NCBI GenBank assembly: GCA_958496175.1
Contig: OY292276.1
Location: 15,642,001 to 15,706,000 of the forward strand
Length of the DNA: 64,000 bases
Source: Sisyra terminalis
Lineage: Eukaryota; Arthropoda; Insecta; Neuroptera; Sisyridae
Direction of reading: 5' to 3'
The position numbers and the translations under genes were made by a program. This document shows, piece by piece, positions 23,447-35,993 of this stretch. Each line of letters starts with the position of its first letter. The stretch's first letter is position 1. The notes under the pieces were generated by a model. It did not search any database and was not told the DNA's origin. It saw only the letters and a program-made list of their open reading frames with translations.

Positions 23447-25554
23447 GGGCTATTAACGGACAGTATAATTTAATGTCTAAGAAACTAGCTGCTATTCCAG
23501 ACAAATTATATAAATCGTTTTGCAATCATTCGAAGAAAAATTTAAAACATTTTATTGAATTATTTTGAATTAATTGATTGCTGGAACTTTAATGAAAAAT
23601 ACACATTGTCTATGTAATACACCGACAGTTAATTATTTTAATGTTATTACTATTATAAATAATGTATGTTTATAAGCGAAAATTCTTTTATGAGTTAAAA
23701 CATTAGTTGCATTTGTAAACATGTTCTCGAGAAGAAATCCTTGTTTTTATATATTTCAACAACCGATTAATCCGTTTAAAAAGACCTGTACTTGTAAATC
23801 GAAAAGCATTAATTAGTTTTACTGTTTATAAAATCATTACAATTCCCAAAGATGTCAACACATTGAAATTATACGTGCAAAAGGTATCAGATTTCAATTA
23901 AACATTCAAATATAAAAAATATATATTATTATTACGAAAAAATAACAATTTAAATATTGACTTTTTTTAATTCATTGTATCGTGAAAATATTAATATGAA
24001 AAAATGAATTGTTTTAATTGGAAAGAGTCATTCGATTATTAATTATCTGATTTTCAACAATCAACTTCGCTGTTGAATCATTCACGGTCTATTAAATACA
24101 AAATTCATATAAAATATTGTTAACATTTGACCGAAACTAGAAAAAAACAAATATTAAATTCCATAAATATGAATATAGGCAAATTTACAAAAACAAATAG
24201 TTGAAAATGAGACAATAGAAGACTACTATTTGAAATATAAATTAATTTTGTTCTGATGACTGTCAATGGAACAGATATGAATGGCTAAAGTTCAATTTTT
24301 AGTAGGCATATAGTCATTTATTGTGCAAAAGACAAAAGACAAAGGCTGGTATTTAATAAACGGCAATAGGAAATAGTATCTCATACAAAATATGTTTATT
24401 AAATTGGTTAATCATTAACATTCGATTCCATTCACTTTATATCTGATAACCTATTCAAAGAATTTTAGCAAAGCATGGTACATAATTCTATTCTTCTACA
24501 TTGAAAAAGTTATTGAATTCCAGTTAGGGGTATTTTTTCATATTTAGTAGTAGGCAGAACCTATAATCCAAACTTACGATAAAAGGAGATAAATACATTA
24601 ACTTATGAAAGATTATGCATGTTTTAAATGTTTCAAAGGGATTTAAAAACATAAAAATGTTGACAGTAATACCTGATCAACTAATTTGTTTTTTTAATCG
24701 CCTTTTCTTGTTTGTAATTTATGCGTTGGTTCATTCATGAGACATTTATGTTTAATATCTTCATTAAAAAAGACTCATATTTATGCAAGTGTATGTTGAA
24801 ATGTGTCTATAACTTTAAATTTTAAATTAATTTTCATAACATGCCGACAAAATATTTGGTCGGTTCAAACTTTGTTTAGAATAAAGAGCCATTAATTACA
24901 ATTTTATTTCTATAGAAAAATACTTTTCTATGCCTTGTTATAATATACTATGAGAAAAGAACAGTAGAAACATTAATGTGAACTAATTAATAGATGTACA
25001 TACAAATACGTATGTGTGTACTAATGAATGTACGTAAAAAGATATACTGTTTTTAAAAGTATAGTTTTGGTCTAAGAATAAGGGTCTACACAAATAAGCG
25101 CTTGCATTTAACGTACTTCATTTAACCAAACATACATTTTCGAATAAAATCGGCAGAAGAAAGAAATGACAAAAATCGGATAATTCAAATTTGAAAGAAA
25201 AATAATTATAATTGGTTTTCGCTCACACGTATGTGTTAACGTTTTTTGTTCTCCGACATTTGGCTATTATTATATTGATTAAAAATATTTTATTTTTAAT
25301 TTAACGCAGTAATAAATTTAAAAAATGGTTTAAATTTAAACGAAAATTCATCGTAAAGAAATGGAAAACTCATATACAAAATTTTAAACCATAATGGTTT
25401 AAAGGATTCAAAAAGCATATTTATTATCTCCCGTAGGCATGGATCGTATGGATCATATTTTAGATATAAGAAAAGTTAGCCAATTGGGCACATGCGAAGT
25501 TGCATTTTGCTCAGTTCACTTTAGAATTGTTTACTATTTCGTTCAATAAATAGC

Positions 25555-25616
25555 CTAAATAGTTCACTAAACGCTATATCCTAATAGTTCACTCCACTAA
25601 ATAGTTCACTAAACGC
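25555..25616 (+). repeat. Short direct repeat, CTAAATAGTTCACTAAACGC
   Basis: The 20-mer occurs at 25555-25574 and 25597-25616 (period 42), with a partial AATAGTTCACT between them and a related word upstream. It is a small local tandem duplication next to the fold-back element. Confidence 0.75.
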
Positions 25617-25692
25617 AAAAGCCCAATTTAACTTCCGTAACATACATCCGTAACCGACTTCCGTACCAAATTTATTTTTACTCCGTCATGCT

Positions 25693-26600
25693 GTGTGTAA
25701 TAGGGTGATTTTTTTTTTGACTTTTTTTTTTTTTTGGTCCCATCGTGAAATTTTGTTGGAAATACTAAAAAAAAAATTTTCTGAAAGTTTAAGCCCTTAA
25801 TATTAATTTTAAGTCCTCGACTAAGACGTGTAAAGATTTCCCATTGAAAATACACGGAAACTCTGATTTTTTATTTTTAAATTTCTATATCTCAGCGGCA
25901 TTTCATGGGATCGCTTTTACCGAAGATGGTTTTTTCTCAGAATTAAACGCTCTACAAAAGTGCCCACTGCGACAAAGTCGTAACTCACACCGGTGAGGTA
26001 GTACGGGCCACTGAACCTGATTTTTCCATAAAATTCGCGTTTTTTTTGCATTTATCTCGTAAATAACAAGAGCTACGAAAATATTAAAAATAAAAAAACT
26101 TGTAGAGAATTTGATTTTCTACAAAAAAAAACTTGTAGACAAAATCGCTAAGATCAATAATTAACGAGATATTAAGCCTTGAATTGATTTTTCTGTGAAA
26201 TTTTTGCCGATCATTGATTTAAACTTATTAAAATTTTTTTTTCTTTCTCTGTAATATTATATGTTTTGTTCAATATATTTTTTCAAGGCTTAATATCTCG
26301 TTTAATATTGATCTTAGCGATTTGGTCTACAAGACCTTTTTTGTAGGAAATCAAATTCTCTACAAGTTTTTTACTTATAGTTTTTCCGTAGCTCTTGTTA
26401 TTTACGAGATAAATGCAAAAAAAAACGAGAATTTTATGGAAAAATCAGGTTCAGTGGAAATCTTTACACGTCTTGGTCGAGGACTTAAAATTATTATTAA
26501 GGGCTCAAACTTTCAGAGAATTTTTTTTTGGTATTTCCAACAAAATTTCACGATGGGACCAAAAAAAAAAAGTCAAAAAAAAAATCACCCTAGTGTGTAA
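25693..26600. mobile_element. Fold-back DNA transposon with 8-bp target duplication
   Basis: Element 25701-26592 (892 bp) begins TAGGGTGATTTTT and ends AAAATCACCCTA. Both sides carry the identical octamer GTGTGTAA (25693-25700 and 26593-26600), so the boundaries are firm. The arms pair over almost the whole element: left arm 25701-26182, loop about 26183-26282, right arm 26283-26592. The left arm has about 167 extra bases (25843-26009) missing from the right arm; the breakpoints are CCATTGAA and CCACTGAA, so a deletion between near-identical 8-mers probably removed it. An 8-bp duplication fits hAT (also P or Merlin) transposition. Open frames at 25628-25855 (-) and 26322-26709 (+) are just the T/A-rich arms. 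Confidence 0.88.
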
Positions 26601-29600
26601 GGAAGTACAACTTCAAAGAAGTGTAAGAAAAGTTTTCCCAAACTATTTCATACTATTTGAAACTTACGTATGTAACCTTGTATTTTCAGTGGTTAAAGTC
26701 AGAAAATAGCTATTATAATTTATCATAATTTACTAAAAAATGTAAAGTACACTACATGTTGATGTTACATCAAAATGTAGTATAATCAAATGTATTTTGT
26801 TACATGTAAAATATATTTTTAAAACTGGACCAGAATCTTAGCTAAAACTTTTTTAAGTTTTTTTTTTTGTAAAAAACCATTTTAAACTAATTATATTTAG
26901 TTCATTTGGAGTAGCTAATGGACCACATATCTATACATAAAATCAACTTCGTTTATTAGGCTTGATAGGACACTTTTGGTGTGGTATAAGCCTATGAAGG
27001 TAATACAACGGTTTTGAGTTTTAAGAATGAAAAAGTGAGGAAAAAGAAGAAGAAACTGCTTAAGAAAATATAATTTCTAGTGGTAACAAACTCTATTACA
27101 AATTTATTAGAATAATTTCATAGTCTCATATATAAGTCATTTAAAATCTTTTTTTTTTGAGCTTTGTATAAGCTATGAGTGGAACTTCATTAACCTTTAG
27201 GTACTCCAAAGTCTAATTCCTGCTTGGGAATTTTTTTTAGACTATAATATACATTTTTTCTTAAAAATCGGAACTAAACCCTATTAAAAATTTGTTCATT
27301 ATTTGCGTGCAGATTTGAGTTAAAGCTCTAAAAGAAATATATTTTCTTTTTAAATATTGATTTTAAAGCATTTTAGTTTTAAGAAACATTTTTTTATTTC
27401 AAAGTTATTGTTATCCAACCCACTAAGTACTTGTTGATCATTTTTTGTAAGTTGTCTAAGCCCTCTTGAAAGTTTTTGAAGATATTACATTATATAATAT
27501 TTCATTCAATCCAAATGTTGATATATGAGGTAGGTAAGTACGTTTGGATTTCAAATTGAAAGTTCTTTGCTTTCTAGGCTATTTTTTTTTATTAGAAATT
27601 TTTCGCTTTATGAAGTTGCTTTTCTGTTTACTTAAATTATTTTCTGTAAAGCCGGATAATGTAAATAAAAAGTGACAAAACTTTCGATTGAGGCAAGTTA
27701 ATTCTCATCTACTATTTACTCCCTTTTTTCAATATTCTTGTTGTTAAAGTATGATGGTGGTAAAAACGCTCCTAATTTCAATTTATATGATTAATGTTCC
27801 TAATAATTAAGTTCATCTAATTAATATTTTAAAATAAAAAAAAAATGGATTTTTATCTTCTTGTTAAATTCCTGTTTTATTGTCATCAATCTCACAAATC
27901 TGAGCGTGGTTTTCTGAAATGGGATAGGCAGAATCTAACACACCTTCAAAAATATTTTGTTGGCAATATTAGATTTTGCTGCGATATGTACACGGATTCC
28001 ATCGTGATTGACCCACTTTTTTCAAATATGCTCAGTGTTAAAATATAATTCAATTAAAAAAGCTAAATTGAATCGTTTGAACAACTTGAAAGAATTTATC
28101 AGACATACATATAACACAATACTTATGATGCAGTTTCTGCTCTATATGTAGCATTGAGATCTCCACAGTGCATTATGTTTCTGATTCACGTAGAGTTTAT
28201 ATTAAACCGTATTGTAAATTGATTTAAATTGTCAGTATAATTTTAAAAAGTTAAACATGAAAGTCACTATTAAAATCTATTGTCAACTACATATGAATGG
28301 ATGAAATTATTACATTTAAATTATTATATATTTCATAAATTCATAATTTTATGTTGGAAATGCTAATATATCACATATTATTGCTATAATTAAATCATCT
28401 AATACACAATGATTATAGGTGCTTAATTTTGTTAAATTTTTGGAATTAATTTTAGAAATCATATTTCAGGGGTCGAAAATAGCATTGCAATTATAGTAAC
28501 AAAGTGAAACAAGTATAATTTTCTAAAGTTATTAGATTCAATTTTTCGTGGAAAATCAATAGAATTAGTGTCGATTTAAAACATCGTGTCGATATCAATC
28601 GTGATATTATTACGTTATTACGTAACAAATCACGATTTTTTTTACCCGTAAGAAGACAATTAAATTTTCATTTTCATAGACAACATTCTCAACAATTTGT
28701 CAGTTAATTACAAAAGTATTTTCCAATGCGTGTGTGTTTGGAAAAAGCTTAAGCGTGTCAAAAAGTCGTGAATAATCGTTTAACCCTGACACATATATAC
28801 GCTATTTAAATGTAAGATGAAGTGTTTACATATATATTTTTAACAAGAATTCAATTTTAATCAAATAGCTAACCATTTTAAAGGCCTTCATTTAAATTAA
28901 TTTGTCTACGAAAAAAATCTGGTCCGAAGGAGAAATAGAAAATTGATTTATTGTTGTTTGATTTAAATGAGATGAGATTTTAAACGGTTATGCGATATTT
29001 ATCTTTAATTATCTTTCATAGCGACTATGAATTAGATGTCTTCTATAATTTTTCATCTTATATAAAAACAAAGTCGTGTTAGTTAGACTGTTTATAACTG
29101 AAGAATGGCTGAACTAATTTTCATGATCTATGATTTGTTGGATTCGTCTACTTCTACGTTAACAGAATAAGTATTAGACTACCTGAAAAATAATGAATAA
29201 AATGCGTTTTTAAATTAATTAGTTGTGACATATTTCGCAATTGTTTGCTCACGTCACGCCCACTTATACACTATTTATAATCATTGATGCCTGTGGTTAG
29301 CAGAAAACGCAAAGCATCCATTTAGATTTGATTTTTTTAGTTATTGAATTGAAGTATCAAATTTATAATTTAATTAAGATTTTGTGTAAACGTTACTTAT
29401 TAATCTTATCGTATTATTATGGACAATGCCGCAACCTAAAAAAATAAATATTTCCTATTCGTCAATAAAATAAAACCAATATTCGTTATATTTTTCGTGC
29501 TGATATTTATAGAATTATGGTTAAAATGGTGATAGGATTTCAGGAATAATTTTTCATATTTAGCAAATGCGTAAAAATTGTAAAGATAAGTGAAAGGGTT

Positions 29601-30088
29601 AAATTTATTTATAAAATCAGAAACAGTACTAAATACTACAAGAAAATCAAAACCATCAAAACTATTATGGGTACCAGGTCACAAGGAGGGTCATTAGAAG
29701 ATCGACTAATTGATCAAAAAGAAACATGTTTAAACCTTGATTCGCCATTTTAAAATCGAAAAAAATATCATTATATTTACAAAGAAATGAATAGTATATA
29801 TGCCAAAAGAAAAAAAAATTATTCATCAAACATCTTCTAAAATATTACATATCGTACGATGGCTTACAGACCATGGTTTACTCCAAACTATAGTACAAAA
29901 AGTATAAGCATAGTTACCAGAATAAGATCGGTACACCATTGTACTATATTCAAACTGCTGCATATTTGTAATAAACAAAGATGGGTCACCAACCAAGTGC
30001 TGAATTGTCAAATGGTAAAAAGAAATAAATATTCTGTTTAAAGAAGTACTAAAGAAATAAATAAAAATATATAAAACAAATAATCTAT
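26601..30088. other. A+T-rich non-coding interval
   Basis: No gene recognised. A 67-codon frame at 27845-28048 has no motif. A hairpin with 9-bp arms lies at 28597-28637. Confidence 0.45.
28597..28637. repeat. Inverted repeat AATCGTGAT...ATCACGATT
   Basis: Nine-base perfect arms (28597-28605 and 28629-28637) enclose a loop made of two TATTACGT(A/T)A words. It may be a local regulatory palindrome; no element ends are associated with it. Confidence 0.45.
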
Positions 30089-30212
30089 AAGTGAGTAGGG
30101 ACCATCGCGGGTTGGAATCCCCAACAGGTGACAAGTGAATCTGACTAAGGTTAGCTTCTACATATTAGCCAAACTGGAAACCCAATTCGGCAATAAGTTA
30201 AAGACTTTAAAA
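30089..30212 (+). mobile_element. Possible tRNA-derived SINE
   Basis: The segment contains GGTTGGAATCC (30112-30122), one mismatch from a pol III B box, followed by a body with ATTAGCCAAACTGGAAACCC and an A-rich tail starting at about 30206. An A box is not clearly seen. This is a weak call. Confidence 0.35.
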
Positions 30213-30549
30213 AAAAAGAAAGAAGTACTGAAGAAAACATAAATATTTCATTAAGAACCCAGTCCCCTGACTAACAACGACTTTTGGAGCGAATTGGATT
30301 AAAGAACAATTTCGAGGGAACAAACAATGAAAAATAAAAATGTGTTTAGAAAAATCTATACTCAATGTATGTTTAATAACTCATAAAAAAGTGAAATTTT
30401 ATGAATTTTCATATGCACATAAGGTTTTATATGTTAAATATTCATATCGGTATGAACCTAAATATGAAAAATAAAATGTTTATAAAAACGCCCTTAATTT
30501 GTAATAATGAAGCATAAGTATAATAAGATCCATTCATATCAGAAGCAGA

Positions 30550-30750
30550 CCTGACCAATTGAAATTGAAACCAAATTGGGGCTTAATAGTCCTTTTATGA
30601 TGCAGCGCAGAGGAACTCTCAGGAGAGGCCCCCAGAACAAAGGAAAAAAAAACTTATTAAAATGTGGCAATATAACCGATATCAATTGATTATCGTAAAT
30701 CAATTTTAGGTGGAACGAAATTCACCGGGTCCTCTTGTTAATATATTAAA
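30550..30750 (+). pseudogene. LINE 3' end relic (coding tail and 3' UTR)
   Basis: The first ~90 bases align with 33299-33385 (shared GAGGAACT and AGGCCCCCA words) and share the frame ...IVL...SAEEL...EAPR. The remainder, including GAAATTCACCGGGTCC, looks like a LINE 3' untranslated region of the type ending CACCGGGTCAGCTAGT in other insects (from memory, not checked). Decay is heavy. Confidence 0.5.
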
Positions 30751-33141
30751 GTATCAATAGAATCCCTCTAAAAAAATCAGCTATTTTGACTCATTTACTT
30801 GCTGGATAAATGCAGAATTTCATACCAAGTCAACCTATTGGCAAAATTTACAAATCCATTTTGATGATAATTTCGGTAAGGGAATAATTCCTTTATAGAA
30901 TAGTAATTTTTTTTCAAAAATACAGTTTCTAAGAAATCAAATCAAAAGTTATTCGAAAATATCTCAAATATAAATATGAACCATTTTCACGGGAATGAAA
31001 CACTATCGAATCATCAGCAGAATCGGATTTGCAAATTTCGTCAATGGGCTGAATTGATATGGAATGCCACATATGTAACCGATCAAAGTTTAGCTGTGCA
31101 CTTGTATGATTTTACAGTCGTGTTTTGCAAGTGGAATTAAAGGGGTGCTGTGTGATTTATAATTGTTTGTGAAAGTAACTGGAGCTCATAGATGATTTAT
31201 TCATTATGAAGGCTGAACTGCATTTTAAAATGGTTTAATAACAAATATTAATTGAACCGGCCATTTATTTAAACCCATTAGCTATTAAGCGATAAAATTT
31301 AGAGAAAAACATTGAAAATAATTTATATTTTTCAAGACTAATCGAAATAAAAAATTAAATTTCACGACCAAAATATATCAATTGTGGTAGGCATGTGAAA
31401 ACTTTTTGTGGTCAATTTTATATAGTATGTATGTGGTTGATTGAAACCTTTGATTTAGGTAACCATTGTTTTGCAGTGAAGCCATAAAATTAATGAAGTG
31501 ATAATGTTCTTTGCATGAATTCGCAGCATTGCAACCAAAAACTATAAATAAAAAATATCGTGATTGAAAATTTATGAGCATTCCGCTCTCATTTTTAGGT
31601 CAATCAAGAACCGCACACATTCAATTAATCAGTTGTTTTTTTTTCACATCCAATATTGGTTTTCAAATAATTCCTCTCTACAATCAATTTGTTTCTAATA
31701 GTAAAACATTTTTAACAAAATAAATTATATTCTGCAATTACAAATTTTCTAAATTTCTACCGCGGAAACAAGTTATAAAATTTGCATTATAATAATTTTA
31801 GAAATGATTTTAGCACCTTTAAATTTGCACTTTTATTAGCAATGAAGCACTAAAAACCTGAACAACTTAATAACTGTTTTATTTTAATTAAAGTCAGTAA
31901 AAGGTTGATTATAAATGGCCTAAAGGATTTCTTGTGCGTCTTAATTACTTACGTGAACAAAAAAATATTTACGCGTTATCCGTAAATCATTATATTCAAG
32001 ACATTAATCAAGTACAATCATAAAATATCACAAAAAAATGAAAATAAAATAGAGAGGAAAAACATACAATTTTCATCTATCATCTCTGTTATTTTATTAA
32101 TCGAGTAAATTGTGAACACCTTTATGTTATTTATACAACATACTTTTATAGTTCTAATCAACTGGTGTAAGGCCAATGATGACTGGTACAGTAATTAACT
32201 TTGCAAGGGTAGGATGATACAAGATGAAGTTTACTGAACGATTGGAATAATTAATTGATGTTTTTCTTAATTAATATTTTTTATAAAAAAATAATGTTAC
32301 AACATGTAAAATGAATTTTTAATTAGCAAGCTTAATTAATCTGAATAAAAAAATATAAACCTGTTATAATTTTTAGAATCGGCTTAGAAAAATATTATAT
32401 AATTTAACAGTTTGATTATATTTAAATTTCAATAATAAATCAATGAAGACTCTTAAATGGAATTGTTTTAAATGATTCACTGAAGGATCAAAAACAAACA
32501 ATGGGATTAACACTGGAATATGGGGAGAATATCCTTAAAAACAAATAGTCGTATCATCATATACCAACAAGAATTTTTCAGTATTTATTTGAAGTTTTTT
32601 AAATTGGTTCCAATAAGTATATGTATAGGGATTACCAATATAGCAAAATAGTATATGTTTTTGTTTTCGACAGCTGGTAATTTTTGCACAAAACTTCATT
32701 TCCGGGTTAACAGTACAATTTAACAGTACACAGTACAAAGCATTTTGTTTTTTACGATCACATTTTAAAAAATTGTTACAGTTCAACAGACAAGGTAGTA
32801 ATATTTATAGTTTCTTGTGATATAAATACGTAATATGTCCCGTCTTCCTTTACTGTTTGCGATTCTTTATATCCTGTTGTAAATTGTAGGTTACAAATAT
32901 TTTTTTGTTATATTTTCCCTCTCTTTTAAAACTGGAAAATGAAATAAGGAAACACCCGTGATTTTTTTCTTTTTAACAGATTCCTGCTACCGGTATTAGA
33001 GCCGGTATTCCTATATTAAGATCTCAAAAATATCGAATAATGGTATTAAACTTTTGGTCCCAAATTGCAACCCAAGATATGATATGCTTCTGAAAGATCT
33101 AAATAAAAGACTTCTTAGAAAGGAAGGATATCAAAATTCTG
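30751..33141. other. A+T-rich non-coding interval
   Basis: No gene recognised. A possible acceptor (TTTTCTTTTTAACAG, about 32965-32980) precedes a short G+C-richer patch, but no conserved exon or following donor is visible. Confidence 0.4.
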
Positions 33142-33390
33142 GTTCGTTTATTAACAGAACAAAGAAGATAATTGTAGAAAATTATACGGATAATTACTGA
33201 GTCAAGTGCTTCTAGGAAATGTGGCAAAGGAGAGAAAAATGTCATCCATGTATTATTCAACTGCACTGAACCTATTTCCAAACTGAACATTTTAGAACTA
33301 GAAACAAGCTGGGATGCAATAGTTCTTTAAGAACTCAGCGTAGAGGAACTTTTAAGGAAGGCCCCCAAAATAATGAAGAAGATGAAGCTT
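33142..33390 (+). pseudogene. LINE C-terminal CCHC-like tail relic
   Basis: Translation gives LLTEQRR, then IRIITESSASRKCGKGEK, then NVIHVLFNCTEP. This is the TGH.L..HL...G....CR.CG..EE...HVLF.C zinc-binding tail that follows RNase H in many LINE ORF2 proteins, with the TGHC start degraded to TEQR. After it comes a helical tail WDAIVL...ELSVEELLRKAPK with a stop in it. The copy at 30.55 kb shares this last part. From about 33400 to 33660 a lysine-rich frame continues, but I do not recognise it. Confidence 0.6.
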
Positions 33391-34558
33391 AAACTTATGA
33401 AATAATTAATACAGTGCTTAGAATTGTAGAAATCGGTAACCTAGGCCTTAAAAGACAAGAAAGGATAAACTTGAAGAGTTTATAAACAAGGTGTTGAAGA
33501 AGAATGGTTGGATAGAGTTACAAATGTGAAAATATTGGGAAAAGTTAAGCAAGAAAATGGTCATCATCAATAAGGTGGTAAGAAAAGTTCAGCAAATGTA
33601 TCACAGTGGTAAAAAATTAGAGTGGAAAAAAATCATATTTGATCTGCAGGGAAAATTGAAAACTCCAAAAAAATTTTAAATCAAAATTCTGGAATTCCTC
33701 AATTTGAGAATTCTGCCAGGGATAAACAATTAGAAGGTGGGATTTAATCACATGGAAAACTGAATCCGTTATTAAGCAGAAAACATTTCAAAGTTTATTT
33801 AAATTTATTTCTTAGAATAATAAAAGAAAAGCAAAAGTTGTGGTTTTTTTTCGGTTTAATTTTATCACACATGGCTCATGAAGAATGCTACGAACACTGG
33901 AACCAAATAAAATGGAAAAGTTTTTAAAGGATTTTACCGCTAAGAAATGCTCATAGTTTTAAAGTATAGAAACTCTATTATATAAAATTGGAAACTTTTT
34001 GATTAAAACAATGACCAAATTTTGTTTTTTTTTTATTAAAATGGTAGTTGCTGGTCACAAAAATGTAACATTAATTTACTTTCTGTTCTATATTTCGGAG
34101 TTATTTCATTTTATGTACCTGCGTCCTACATTGTGTGAAGTTAATTGCGGTGTAAAAACAAAACTTACTGTTTGAATTCAATTTCAATTCCGATGATAAA
34201 ACATGCTTTGCATTGTTTTCGAAATTCAAGTACACAAGTTGAACAACTTTTGTGCAGAAAGTTTTGAAGATATTGTAAGAGGATATTCATTAAAGAGTAT
34301 ATGCCGACAAAAAATAGACGCTCATGATTATATGCTCTATAAAAATATCAACATTTTTTATTTTATTTACTAAGGCTTGTCTAGTTATTTTAAGATTTTA
34401 TGCATTGTTTAAATCATATTTACTTATTTAGTTTCTTTTCTAGGAGTGCACACCAGACGAGAATAATTCTTGGTCTTAAAATCTATTTGGCTAAAAGGAA
34501 CTGAAATATAAATTCAAATTTCCTTTAAGATTTCAAGTATTGAAATAAGAAGGTAATA
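33391..34558. other. A+T-rich non-coding interval
   Basis: A purine-rich section (33400-33680) may still be LINE-derived. The near-palindrome GGAATTCCTCAATTTGAGAATTC lies at about 33691. Nothing else is recognised. Confidence 0.4.
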
Positions 34559-35049
34559 TACAGTCCCTGGTCATATTATTAGACACACTTAAGGTTTTAC
34601 ACAAATTGTACATATTCTACTAAATTTAAATTAATAATGTTTACTTTTTACATTATAAAAAGTTGTATTGATTTTTAAGAAATATATTTTCTGGATAAAG
34701 GTAAAACCTTGTTTATTATCCCTTTTACCCTACTTAAGGATAAAAGCTTTGATTTGAAACCCATTGAAAATAAGTTGCTGAAGAAAAAAGTAGCTATAGA
34801 GGTGGTCACAACAGAAAAATAGACCTTAGAAAAAATATTCACGCATGGAATCATCATCCATAATTACAGCAGACGGTATTGCCCTACATAGACAGCATAC
34901 TGCGCAGAATAGGAACTTAAATAATCAGTAAACGGGCTTTCAAAAAAAAAAAATAAACAATTCAGTTCACCATAATTAAGATGTTTAATTAATTATATGG
35001 TAAACTTTTATTTTTAAGTAAATATGATTTTTTTTTTTTTTTTTTTTTT

Positions 35050-35158
35050 ATTTATTTATGGTCGCTCTAGCTGCTAAGGCTATGTCGCGACTTGCTAAAT
35101 TTTAGCTCAGTCCATATTTCACATGGTACACAATACAGTCCTAGTACAATATAGTTGA
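35050..35158 (-). other. LINE 3' UTR with terminal hairpin motif
   Basis: On the minus strand the end reads AAGTCGCGACATAGCCTTAG, then CAGCTAGAGCGACCATAAATA and poly-A. GTCGC and GCGAC can pair as a short stem. The same motif order (AGTCGC, CCTTAG, AGCGAC, ATAA) ends the SINEs at 39.6 and 62.4 kb. The upstream limit (inversion junction) is uncertain, between about 35120 and 35185. Confidence 0.65.
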
Positions 35159-35953
35159 TATATCCGTCGATATATTTATGTGAAGTCGTATGATCCATCA
35201 AAGCATCCCGACTCAATAGTGATAAATTACGAAAATGAAGACTACCGGGTATTCCTTGGAGAGGGAATAGCGCACAATAAACCACCAACCCAAGACCAAA
35301 ATCCAGAAGAACAAATATCCGAAATAAATACTCGAACTGAACCAGAAGAAGAAAATAGAAAACGACCAAGGGTGTCTAGCAATAGCTCCCAAGAAGCCAT
35401 ACCCTCCTCAACCAAAAACCCTATGTCCAACCCAACAACACAAAAATCAAACCAAACACAATTAATAGAAAAAATAGACTCTCCAGAAATCTCTGATATT
35501 CCAACTAAACCCGTCTCCCAAAAACCAACTCAAGAAAACACCACTGAAGAAGAAAATAGAAAAAAACAAAAACTTTCTAATATTAACTCACACGACATAG
35601 ACCAGGGATCAACCAAAAAGACAGCTTCTTACAAAAAATTCTCTTTTAAAGAAGCTTTGGAACCTTTTCGAACCAAAATCGATAAAGATGCACCAATAAA
35701 AACCGACGAACTAATAGAACTCCTACACAAAGCATCTGAGGAAGTAGTCATACTTCCAACCATCGAAAAATATACTTCCGACACGTCAGGGGTCGTCGAC
35801 ACCTTGCGTGCCCTCCACGGAAAAGTAGACAGAAGTACCAAAATTAGAATCAGCAAAATCACAAAAAAAATCACAAAGGAGCTCGAAACAGCCTATCTAG
35901 ATGAAGAATCGGCTGGATCATCCCGGGAGATTACAGATGAAGACTGTCAGTAA
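35159..35953 (+). pseudogene. LINE ORF1 (Gag-like), N-terminally truncated
   Basis: The frame is open from just after a TGA at 35156-35158 to a stop at 35951-35953, with no credible ATG at its start, so the real N-terminus was lost at the inversion junction. Numbering from the GTG at 35180, the protein is hydrophilic and rich in E, K, S, N and P. Residues 56-79 and 123-146 form an imperfect internal repeat (EEENRK(R/K), then ST-K), each with a basic nuclear-localisation-like cluster (RKRPR, RKKQK). A helical C-terminal part follows (FKEALEPFRTKI onward). No CCHC zinc knuckle is visible; in Jockey-like ORF1 these lie in the missing part. ORF2 begins 40 bases after the stop, as expected. Confidence 0.75.
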
Positions 35954-35993
35954 CATACAAAAATATTAATACAAAACTTATATTCCTCCAATA

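Larger units (their letters stand above)
21571..25554. other. A+T-rich non-coding interval
   Basis: Nothing definite is recognised. Two unassigned open frames are listed separately (22502-22612 and 23135-23446). A patch at 22690-22800 is richer in G+C than average. Confidence 0.45.

Noticed and set aside
26322..26709. Two overlapping plus-strand open frames of 92 and 98 codons, and the minus-strand frame at 25628-25855
   Set aside because: They are encoded by the homopolymer-rich arms of the fold-back element; the lysine/phenylalanine runs mirror the inverted repeat.
29826..30134. 102-codon minus-strand frame
   Set aside because: It runs antisense through the SINE-like segment and A+T-rich flank; it has no motif and its length is near chance expectation.
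32965..33060. Possible exon after TTTTCTTTTTAACAG
   Set aside because: The following frame is short, matches nothing known and has no convincing donor at its end.
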